Shown here: positions 53,626 through 62,539 of the stretch, in pieces
Numbering within the stretch: position 1 is the stretch's first letter
Layout of the letters: every line of letters begins with the position of its first letter
Assembly (NCBI GenBank): GCA_018524725.1
Contig: JAEUWP010000034.1
Span: 1 to 64,000 of the forward strand
Source of the DNA: Podaxis mareebaensis
Lineage: Eukaryota; Basidiomycota; Agaricomycetes; Agaricales; Agaricaceae
DNA length: 64,000 nt
Direction of reading: 5' to 3'
Program-made: the position numbers and the translations under genes
Notes under the pieces: model-generated
Databases searched by the model: none
Told to the model about the DNA's origin: nothing
What the model saw: the letters and a program-made list of their open reading frames with translations, nothing else

Positions 53626-53785
53626 GGTACTGAGTGATGAATAGAGATAAGGGATCCATAAAATAGCCATCTAAAGTTAGGCCTGATGTGCTATATACCA
53701 CATGGTTTCTGCCGAATGATACATTGCCTCGTGGTCATCACCCCATGAGTGCACATGTGCATGCCGGTGTCAACGAACCTTCACT
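53626..53785. promoter_or_regulatory. Divergent promoter region between KDZ genes K2 and K3
   Basis: 160 bp separate the two start codons. No clear TATA box. The word tgccggtgt occurs at about 53,762. Confidence 0.4.
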
Positions 53786-55906
53786 ATGCCCACAACCAAG
53801 GCCAGAAAGTCCAGAGGCACTAAAGCCAGAGCAGGGTGCCAGTATGCGCCTGAAGAGCGTGACACTATCCATGAATTCAAGGAAGAATACCAGTCCCTGG
53901 ATACGGCACTGGCTCGAGCACACTTATTCAAATCAAAGATATTACCGGCAATATTCAATTATTGGGCAAAGAGAGGGAACACAAAGCTCACTGAACAGGA
54001 GAAGAAAAGCCGTGCTAAGGTGAGAAAATACATATTGAATGCATATTCACGAAAACATTGTTAATATTTTTGAAGGAGCTTGGAAAATGGATTGTCAACA
54101 ATTGGCGACCATATTCAACTGTGAAGGCCAACAAAAGCACCGTCCGCACTACCTACATTGAGGCAGTTTTCAAGAAACACAGGGAGGCAGTAGAATCAGA
54201 ACTCCGGCACATGCTGAATGTTGAAACACTTGATCCGTCAAGCCCAGAATATTTTCGAAACCACACACAGGCTGCAAAATTAGTATATGAACAGATGGCC
54301 GATGAACAGAAGAAGGCAATCCGGGATGAGGTAGAGTGATTCAAACAGGAAGGAAATGATATCAAGATGCATCAAAAGTGAGTGCCAGTGATATTGCCAT
54401 GTGGGAGAGACTGATGTGCCTATCTCAGATTGGTGAAAAAGAACTCATATAATCGAGTAAAACAATGGTCGAATAAAAGCTGGCTGGAGATGGGAGTCTT
54501 CACAGTTACACTGTGGGGGTACATTCGCCCTGATGGGAAATTTGCTGTGGAGGTGTGAGTAGTTGGCAAAAAATAAGTGATATCAGCTATTGACATGTGG
54601 TTAGATATGAGAACATGGCTGAAAACATGGGTATTGATACACCAACATTCCTACAGCTACATGATGATTCAATAAAGTGTCTACTCTGCCAACTAGGGGA
54701 CTATATAAAGGACCTGCAACAGATGAAGGACCGGGCACTGGCAAGGCTGGTCCCAGATGAAGTGCCGGAGCAACCGGCACATCACAAAATCAGCACAGGT
54801 GCCAATGGCTTTCCAGTCTTGCTGGACATACCAATCATGGAGATGAAAAAGGAGGAGCTGGAGGACATGATGCAGCAGTACCTGAATAGCCAATACAGTA
54901 TGTCATCGAGATCTTGTCAAACCTGGCCATGGCTAAGAGTGTAGCAATTGCAACCGGCAATCGGCGCAAGCACGTACCTTTTGGCAGCCTGACACGAAAT
55001 ACTGGGACCTTTGTAGAGCCTCATTATCTCCCAGCAAATTTCACATTCTGTGATCCACGAAACATGAAGAAAGAGGAGATACAGCATTTTCTGCAACATA
55101 TTAAGGACTGGCAAGAACAGGCACCCAGCAACATTTTCCGGTTTCGAGTCTATGAATTGAAATGGGGTCAATACCATCCTGCTATCTATGAGGATGCCCC
55201 AGGCCTGGAGAAAACGAGATCGAAGAAAATGAAAAGCCGAGCGAGGGATAAGCAGAAACAGAAGTGTGATGATGACTGGAGCACCACCGGGTGGGATTTG
55301 GGCAGTGGTATCAGTCTGGGAGGAAGTGATCATAGGCCCCTGCATTCTGAGGACACTCAGGAGTTGCCAGATATTGTCAAAGAATTGTGGGGTTTCACAC
55401 AAACGAGAGAAGTGGGCACAGCCAGTGATTCTGGGGTATCTCTGAGTGTGCTGGCAGGAGAAGGGGCATACTGCCGGACAAACGTCGAAGAGGACAGGTG
55501 TCCAGTTGTATCATCAAACACAACGCCAAAGGATACCACGTTTCAAAATATGATAATAATCAACCAGACAATGGCAAATGACTTACTGGGAGTTGGAATA
55601 TGTCCCGGAGAACCGATCAATGGACCCAATGATGGAGAGCCACAATATGTTGTGCTGGCACCGGCAATGCCTCCCGTGTCACCAATATCTACTGGGAGAG
55701 ACAAGGAAGAAGTGGTGGCCAGTATAGAAATTGACCCCATCTTACTTCACATTGAAAATGTTGCCGGCAACCCCGGCAACAGCAAAGCTATCAAAACTCG
55801 GCAGCACAAAACATCGGATCAGCTCACCAGTGAAGAGGCTCAAAAATTCACAAAGCAGGTTCACGGTTGCAGACAGCACAAACCTAATTGGCATTATAAA
55901 CCTTGA
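53786..55906 (+). pseudogene. KDZ passenger K3: unknown basic/helical protein
   Basis: Proposed exons: 53,786-54,019; 54,076-54,367; about 54,430-54,551; about 54,605-54,893; 54,945-55,906. Starts MPTTKARKSRGTKARAG. Helical N-terminal region (FKEEYQSLDTALARAHLF, ILPAIFNYWAKRGNTKL), a Trp-containing repeat-like segment (WIVNNWRPYST), a C-terminal half with TGNRRKHVPFGSL, YLPANFTFCDPRNMKKEEI, FRFRVYELKWGQYHP, a basic stretch (RSKKMKSRARDKQKQK) and an acidic/Ser-rich tail. One in-frame TGA at 54,337 lies in exon 2, so the gene may be dead unless the intron boundaries differ. Family seen with KDZ-like elements in Agaricomycetes (recollection). Function unknown. Confidence 0.6.
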
Positions 55907-56049
55907 GAAAGCAACCCTGGCAGTCTCTGAGGTGGGGTGCCAGCCTGGTGACCATCCCTTAATGATAGCTGTTGTGGATTTTATGCTGATGGAAATGTAT
56001 ATGTGCACTAAATACAATGTTTACAGTCAAAATATCTTACTACGAACAT

Positions 56050-58852
56050 CTAAGGATCTGTGTCCATCTGGTCTGATGCCAGCAGTTTTGCCGACAAGCG
56101 GGCAAGTGGGGATGCCGGTGCTGTCCTCAACCGGTGAGATGACTCAGGCGAGGGGCAATTTGGGAGGGGGACTGAGGGCAACCGTGGCATAAGCCCCACA
56201 ACTGTGATCGGGGAATATTGCAGGATGGGAGGCCAGTTGGCCCAGAATGCCGAATCCCTTACCGACTGCGGAGTTATGGGGGCACTGGCATATGTGAAAG
56301 GGTATGCGACTCCCAGCAATGATTGGGAAGCAAGAGGGGGAGCCTGTGTCATGGGGGAAGCAGGGGGTGGGTGTGGTGCAGGAGTGAGGGGGTTGGCACT
56401 GCTTGTTCCAGATGTGGGAGGGGAGGTGCCAGTGGGAACGACAGGTGCCGTCAGGGTGGGGCCAGTGGGAAGTATGTCTGCTGCCAGCATCATGCCAGTG
56501 GGAGGTGTGCTTGCCATGGGCATTGTGCCGGTGGGAGGTGTTGTGGCCGGGGGCGATGGGCTGGTCGGACATTCAGGTGCCAGGGAAGAGGACACAGGGG
56601 CAGGTGTGGGTGCTGACAGCAGCATGCTGGTAGGGGATGGTGATGAATGGGGTGATGGGTTGGCGGGAGCTGTGGGCTCGTGGGGTGAGGGGACTGCAGC
56701 AGGTGGCCTTGGTGCTGGATTGAGTGCCGGTTCCGGCGAGTGGGCGGTGAGTTCTTGTGGTGGTGGAGAAGGGAGATGGGGACCAGGCAACCCAATGAAG
56801 ATTGCTTCTGCTGATGGGGGCTCACCGATCGAAGGGTGAGTTTGCACCTGGAAGCCATCGTCATCAGCAAGGCTGAGGTACTCCACTATCTTGCCCACCT
56901 TCCGGGTCAGCCAGTTTACTGCCCCCTCCAACCTCTCCAGATGCTCGGCCACATCTCCATGCTGCTGCAATAGCCGGGTCGAGCACCTGGTGATGATTGT
57001 GTTGAGCTGGCCGGTTAACAAGTGCATCTTGCCTTCCAAATGCACAAGCTGGGTTGCCACATTGCTGTGGAACTCATCAAATTGTGCGCTGGTGTGTGTG
57101 AGCATGCAGTCCCAAAGGTCAGCCTCCTCCTGCACTGAGCCAAGGTAAGCAGAATTGGGTAAGTGAAGCGAACATTGACTTACTTTGTTTGTATCAACTC
57201 CTGAGGGAGTTGATGCGTGAAGGGCCAGCGACAGGAGAATGCGGTGGCCAGATAATACGATGGGCTGGTGCCGGATTTCTTTGCCTTGCTGGTCCTGGAC
57301 TTCTTTCTCTAGCCAGTGCCAGTGCCGGTGCCCTGCTTGCTGTGCTGTCGGATTTCTTTGCCAGAACCTGGTGCTTGGCAGGCAGCTCGTCTTTGTCATC
57401 CATCATATCTATGTCAGTCCACTTCCTCTTGTTGGAAGGTTCCACTCCCCATGGGAGTGTGAAGACATTGTTGGAGGGTCCAATGTACTGGTGCCTCCGA
57501 TCTTGAGTCTCCATGCCAGTCACATTGGAGCACCTCATCTTCAGGTGCCAGCAATCGAAACACGCTCCCCCTCCTATTGCTTCATGACATTCCCAGTCTG
57601 CTTGTTCACAGCAGTTGCATGGTGGATAGTTGAGCCTGCCACTTTTTTCAGGAAGCCGGCATTGATACGTCTTGTGTGCCGGTCGCCTCGGCACCTCCAT
57701 TTGGGTCTCCTTGCTGGCTGTTGTGTATGCTTTTTCTTTCCCCTTGCCTTTTGCATTTGCCCTTCCCTTCCCCTTGCCAATCGCCCTTCCTTTCCCTTTT
57801 TTATCCCCCTTGTCTATGTCCGAAGTCAGATTGTAATCATCCGATCCTGACTCTGACTCAATCACCGGTGGGAACGGCATGACCGGCTTTGGCACTGCTC
57901 TCCTTCTTCGGTGACTGGGGCCGGCTAATTCTGGGTCTGGCATTTGAGCAGAGGGCTGGTTGGGCTGGTGTCTGGAAGGCACCGAATTTTCTCCTGATGC
58001 CAGTGGTGCTCCTTGCCCATCAGGATGCTGCAGGGGACTAACATTTCCCAGCAGTTCCAACATGACTCATGGTTGTCTTGATGGAACTTCCTCAGGTGGC
58101 AGAACCCGAGGTACTGCCAATGTTGTTTGTGCCAGCACCAGTGTCATCGGGTCGATTTCCATGGGCTCGGGTTGAGGGACCGGTGTGCGTGTAGGTTCTC
58201 CCGCAGGCATCGGTTGGTCGACTGGCATCAATGTAGCCATTGGTGTGGGTTCGGGGGCTGGCACCAGCACCGTTGTGGGTTCAGAAGCCGGCACTGGTGC
58301 AGATCTTGGTGCCAGTACAGGTTTGGGCCAGGGCACTGGCAAAGTGTTTTGGGGCGGCGCTGGCAGAGATGTGGGTGCCAGTCCCATGACTGTTGGTGGC
58401 AGTGGTCTTGGCTGTGCTATGGATTGTTCTTCCGGTGCAGCAGATGGGGCTTGAGGGGCTGTTTTCTGCTGCTTTCCAATTAGAGAAACCTTCCAGAATA
58501 TATGTAAATGTGACTTACCTTTGACCTGTCATACTTCATCAATGCCTCCCTTTGCTGCTCCAAAAAGTCTCCACTCTTCCTGTTCTTTTGCCAGTCCATG
58601 ATCAGGGAACCGACAAACGGCCAGTCCTTGAACGCCGACTTGATGCCGGGATCACTACTTGACCTGTGGGCGAACAGTTCCACCTATTTCATCTTACAAC
58701 CAGTCTTTGGAACATATGGATATTAAACTCACCATTTCTTTTTTGTTTGCCTTCAAAACTTTCAGGATTGTTCCGCCTTCCAAACCCTGCTGGAATTTCG
58801 CTTCCAGGGCTTCAAGTTTCTCAATAACTGTGTTCACAGTAATTGAAGACAT
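56050..58852 (-). pseudogene. KDZ passenger K4: Cys-pair and coiled-coil protein
   Basis: Proposed exons (minus): 58,852-58,733; 58,683-58,519; 58,489-57,184; 57,134-56,050. Start MSSITVNTVIEKLEALEAK. Exon 2: FKDWPFVGSLIMDWQKNRKSG. Exon 3: Pro/Val-rich region, basic Lys/Gly repeats (KGKGRANAKGKGKEKA), then cysteine pairs CNCCEQADWEC and CFDCWHLKMRC, a DNA-binding-like arrangement. Exon 4: a heptad-like helix (QFDEFHSNVATQLVHLEGKM, HLERLEGAVNWLTRKVGKI) then a long Pro/Thr/Ala-rich tail. TGA at 58,064 (QP-stop-VMLELL) and at 57,194 (LRS-stop-YKQ) are in frame, consistent with CGA decay. The Cys-pair plus coiled-coil layout is like the antisense gene of element F. Confidence 0.62.
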
Positions 58853-59066
58853 TTCTATTTCTTAGTGGTGCTGGTGGGCCTTTTGGTCTGTACAGTATTC
58901 ATAAGAGGAAGAGATGAAGTTTTTTAACTTCGTTTCCCAGCAATGTTCAATGTATCATGTGATCTATCCAGCATTTCATTACATAATCACCAATTAGATC
59001 ATTTACTGTTATCTCAATATCTGGTGATTATCTCAAAAGCCTTTCCACCCATACCCGCCTGCAAAC
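58853..59066. promoter_or_regulatory. Divergent promoter region between KDZ genes K4 and K5
   Basis: 214 bp, AT-richer than the surroundings, between ATG codons at 58,852 (-) and 59,067 (+). No firm motif. Confidence 0.4.
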
Positions 59067-60050
59067 ATGGACACCCCCACTGCTAATTCTAAAAATCAGA
59101 CGATTTCGGCGGAAATGCCAACTTCATTCTCAGTTTGTACAACTCCACAAGGTGACCGGTACCTGGTCCCTACTTTCCTGAAGGAGGCAACAGAACATGC
59201 ATTGCAAGCTGAGGCAATCAAGGGGTCTCTCGATGTTGACAATGCTCCCAGTGGTGTAAGTTCCTACCCATACATTTTTGTTCTCTCCCAGCTGTCCTAC
59301 CCATATTCATCACATCGTGCTGGTGGTTTGCCCATTGCTGGTGGTCATTCTGAATTGTGTGCCGTGTTACATGCCGGTTAAATGCTGGCCTGGGGGCACT
59401 TGGATTCTGTTTGAATCCTGCCTAAGTGGCAGTCATATCCCAGTTGAGTTAGAGTGACATTTCAGATGCCAGTTGAGTGCCACCTTGAATGCCCGGTTGT
59501 GTCCCAGTTTGGTTTTGGATGCCGGATGAGTGCTGTCTGGGTGCTGGTTTCAAGCCAGTGGCTTTAGTGCCCTCTTAAAAGTTTTCTTCCTTTATTCTAT
59601 ACTTATTGCCATGCATCCCACATCAGCCACAGTCCCGACAGGCCCTTCCTTTTAATTGAATTAATGCCAGTAAAATCATGGCACTGGTAGTGCCGGTCTG
59701 TACTTGCTCTTTGCCTGTCATTTAGTCCATAATAACCTGCCTCATTTTAGGGCTTGACAGAGTGTGAGCTCCTTGCTCTCCATGCAGAAATTCAAGCACT
59801 GCAACAGCAGTATGGGTTGAGCTACAAGGATGCCTCCCATCGCCTATATCATGCCAAGGCGCAGAAGCTCCAGGCAATCAAGAATGCAGCGAATTCCATC
59901 CTAGAGATCCATCAACAAGCCGATACCTTTGCCAAAGAGGACATCATGAAAAAGATCCTTGACATTGACAACTGCACTTCACAGAACACGGGTCAATCCT
60001 ATGATCTGGAAGCTGATATTGATGTAGACCTTGCATCAATTGTACATTGA
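59067..60050 (+). CDS. KDZ passenger K5: small helical protein, two exons
   Basis: Exon 1 59,067-59,255, exon 2 59,751-60,050, joined in frame as APSG-GLTECELL; donor gtaagt at 59,256, acceptor ttttag at 59,750. About 162 residues. MDTPTANSKN start, a YLVPTFLKEATEHALQAEA helix, then LLALHAEIQALQQQYGLSYKDASHRLYHAKAQ (in pieces EIQALQQQYGLSYKDASHRL and YHAKAQKLQAIKNA). Helix-rich, no stops. The 495-bp intron holds no gene but repeated tgccggt/tgccagt words. Function unknown. Confidence 0.65.
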
Positions 60051-60348
60051 ATTCCATTTATACTATCGCTTCATTTCACTTAATGTTCAGTGTAATCTGA
60101 ATGCCAGTCTTGCACCGGGTTTCATGCCAGTGTCTGCACCATGTGCTGGCCCCCTTGCCAATGTACCGGCTCACTGCACAATGTGCCGGTGCCTGGGCAT
60201 TGTGCCAGCCCCCTGTGCAACGTGCCAGTGCCTGCATAATGTACTGGTGTAGTGCCAAAGTGGTGATGCCCGTTGAGCTATAATGGTGCAATACTTTCTT
60301 ATGATCTTTGCCCATTGCAAATTCCTGCTTGGTATATCTTAGTAGAGC
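60051..60348. repeat. KDZ right subterminal region with short tandem phrases
   Basis: No gene. Between 60,100 and 60,250 there are about seven phrases of the form tgccagt/tgccggt/taccggt separated by gtgca, cctgg and similar (gcaatgtaccggct, acaatgtgccggtgcc, cattgtgccagccc, caacgtgccagtgcc, cataatgtactggtg). Subterminal repeats of this type often bind the transposase; that is an inference. Confidence 0.55.
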
Positions 60349-60448
60349 CCCATTGTATGACCAGCAGGCCCACTGGTCCTGTCTCACTCGTTACATTGTA
60401 TGGCTTCACTGGAGCGAGTCACTCACTACACTGTAGGTTGACTACCTG
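60349..60448 (-). repeat. KDZ right terminal inverted repeat (100 bp)
   Basis: Ends ...cactgtaggttgactacctg, reverse complement of the left end apart from about a dozen mismatches. Followed by cttgcaa (60,449-60,455). Confidence 0.93.
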
Positions 60449-60455
60449 CTTGCAA

Positions 60456-60851
60456 ACAGAAACTCATGAAGTTCTGAAGAGGCTAAGAGAGAATGATCTC
60501 TATATCAAACCTGAGAAGTGTAAATTTGAACAGACATCTGTTGAATATCTTGGTATGAACATTTCTCATAACCAGATCAGAATGTCAAAAGACAAACTGG
60601 CTGGCATTAAAGATTGGCCTAGACTGAAATATGTCCAAGATATATGGAAATTCATAGGTTTTGCTAACTTTTATAGGAAGTTCATACATCATTATTCCCA
60701 TCTATGTGCCCCTCTCGATGCACTCCTCTGAAAGAACCAGAACTTCAAATGGAACAACACTGCAGAACAGGCCTTCACTGCCTTGAAAGAGACCTTCCAG
60801 AAAGAACCCCTCCTTCACACACCAGATATGTCTAAACCCTTCATTGTCAAG
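60456..60851 (+). pseudogene. Element H pol: RT end and start of RNase H, right of KDZ
   Basis: Continues RT: TETHEVLKRLRENDLYIKP, EKCKFEQTSVEYLGMNIS, WKFIGFANFYRKFIHHYS, then FKWNNTAEQAFTALKETF and HTPDMSKPFIVK, where the first RNase H Asp would come next. A TGA at 60,729. The sequence then changes to inverted fragment J. Confidence 0.85.
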
Positions 60852-61037
60852 CATCTTGATCTGCTACTATTGAGGTGGGAATTCCATAGTGTGGATAGAA
60901 GTGCTTAGTAAGCAGTGTGGCTATGTCTTCAAAAGTCACCATTTTCATAGTTGGTAGTACCATTATCCCCTTTGTAAGTCCATAGTCCACTACAGACAAT
61001 ATAGTGTTGTAACCTTTGGTGGTCTCAGGTAGACCTG
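60852..61037 (-). pseudogene. Integrase fragment J, inverted relative to H
   Basis: Minus strand: TILSVVDYGLTKGIMVLPT (first catalytic Asp), FEDIATLLTKHFYPHYGIPTS, IVADQDA (second Asp) followed by TGA. A Ty3 integrase core fragment of about 60 residues without flanking domains. Cut on the right by the L LTR. Confidence 0.75.
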
Positions 61038-61310
61038 TGTAAATCCATTGGGTTTACTTAGAGCTATTGACCTTACGTTCACACTGAAGTACTATAAGCC
61101 TGATATATTGGGTGTACTTAGATGTGTGGTATAAGGTCAGCTGTCCTAGTGACAGCTGACAACAAGATTTATAAGGAATGTATTTTGATGGATTGAGTAA
61201 TCCATCAAGGTCAAAGACAAACAAGACTTTAAATAATTAATTATTAAAAGAGTGACTCAAGATAACAATGGAACAAGAATAAATACGACTGTAAGGGCCT
61301 AGCCCTTACA
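61038..61310 (-). repeat. LTR of element L, B/C-related (273 bp)
   Basis: TGTAAATCC ... GCCCTTACA. The right end TGTAAGGGC-cta-GCCCTTACA (61,290-61,310) corresponds to the palindromic LTR ends of B and C. It also contains the perfect 10-bp stem GTCAGCTGTC-ctagt-GACAGCTGAC (61,136-61,160) and GATGGATT-gagt-AATCCATC (61,187-61,206). Followed by ccccccg, the complement of a polypurine tract, so it is the 3' LTR of a minus-strand element. Confidence 0.85.
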
Positions 61311-61825
61311 CACCCCCCGTTGAGACTGTAGAATATGGTCAAGGAAATTGAAACACAAGTGGTGCGGCTACTTGTGGTAGTGAGTGATGGACAGGGCACA
61401 TATAGTGCCCAGCTGGCAGGGTAGATCAAGATGAGGTGATGGTTTACCTCATTGAAGGTATGACTGAGATCGACTCATTCATGAAGGTGATGAGGGTGAG
61501 TGTGAGCAGGAGGAGGCAATTGATGGAGACTCACCAACAAGGTCTTGGGATGAGGGGGCAGAGGCATTGGCCTCAGCCAAGAAGGCAATGGGAGGCAGAT
61601 TGGACACAAAGGCAGAGACATTGGCCTCGGTCATGGTTGTGTCCAATGGTGGATGGTCAGCAGTGGTGGGAGCAGTTACAGAGGTGTTGGCCTCTGTCAT
61701 TTGGGTGTCTGCATCAAGTGCCGCTCCCTCAGTGGTCATAGGTGTCAACCCAGTGAGGGTCAATGCGAGGGGGTGGACCAGCCACAATTGGGAGGGGGGT
61801 GGATCCAGCAGGTGTTGAGGGTAAT
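61311..61825 (-). pseudogene. Element L 3' internal remnant
   Basis: Minus-strand polypurine tract ggggggtg next to the LTR, then a remnant frame (61,787-61,479) with three loosely repeated units (MTEANTSVTA, MTEANVSAF, AEANASAPSS), possibly the end of an ORF 3-like protein. Hairpins such as ACAGAGG-tgttgg-CCTCTGT near 61,680. The rest of L is cut off by element I. Confidence 0.55.
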
Positions 61826-62472
61826 TGTTACATAGAGACAGTTTCTACACATCGTCTCAGTGCAGAGAGATACTGTCCTAAGACACCCCAGCACTATTAA
61901 GTTCCTGAAGCAGAACGCCCATCCGTTCTCCAGAGAGAACTAGAGGCTGGCTGGAAATCTCGCAGGGACTGCCTAGGGAGAGATACGACTTGTAAGGTCG
62001 CAGGCTACTCTGTAGGTTTAGCTGTTACACCAGTTATCCTGTCGAGGCAGGTAGAGCTCTCATGCAGCAAGAAGATAAAGCAGAAGACAGTCCTCGCTAT
62101 TCTCACACTATGTACAAATGATCGTAAAGCTAAGTTCTACTTACTTTATGAGCTATCTAAATACAAGGGCAATTGCTATTCTACATGTCCTTAAGGAGAA
62201 TCTTCGTAGTTACTTCAGTACTCTAAGTATAGAAGACCGAGCCCGAGGTAAGATGAGATCTACAGAAGGTAAGCTATTATTACACAACATATCACTGAGC
62301 CTGAGTGCTAAACATAGTGCTCCTTCGGAAGATCCGAGGTGGGACTGAAGTTACAATGGAAGGCGGGTCAAGGTGGATGCTTGGAGTCGAGAAGTGGAAA
62401 GGCAGTCAACGAACAATGAGGCAGGACTGCGAAAGAGACATGGATGGCAGCAGAAACGAGAGGAGTGTAACA
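61826..62472 (-). repeat. 3' LTR of element I (647 bp)
   Basis: TGTTACATAG ... GTGTAACA with 6-bp inverted ends TGTTAC/GTAACA. The internal region lies to the right, with tcatcccctttg (a polypurine tract on the minus strand) directly at 62,473. About 60-80 bp near its left end match 41,136-41,233 on the other strand. CpG is frequent, so it looks young. Confidence 0.88.
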
Positions 62473-62484
62473 TCATCCCCTTTG
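62473..62484 (-). promoter_or_regulatory. Polypurine tract of element I
   Basis: Minus-strand caaaggggatga immediately before the 3' LTR. Confidence 0.65.
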
Positions 62485-62539
62485 TATGATCAAACTCCGG
62501 ATCGATCTACCTATAACAGGTGTCAATTTCTGTGAGGCG

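Larger units (their letters stand above)
47223..60448. mobile_element. KDZ-type DNA transposon (13,226 bp) with five genes
   Basis: Bounded by 100-bp terminal inverted repeats and a short TSD. Gene order: K1 (-), transposase K2 (-), K3 (+), K4 (-), K5 (+). K2 and K3 diverge from a 160-bp gap, K4 and K5 from a 214-bp gap. KDZ elements are known from Basidiomycota, where some carry TET/JBP genes; none was seen here. The transposase is disrupted by stops, so this copy is not autonomous now. Confidence 0.92.

Noticed and set aside
56204..56839. Glycine/valine-rich plus-strand frame of 211 codons
   Set aside because: Antisense of the Pro/Thr/Ala-rich tail of KDZ gene K4; no domain.
47223..60448. 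TET/JBP dioxygenase cargo in the KDZ element
   Set aside because: Looked for the HxD ... H and Arg motif in the five genes; not seen.
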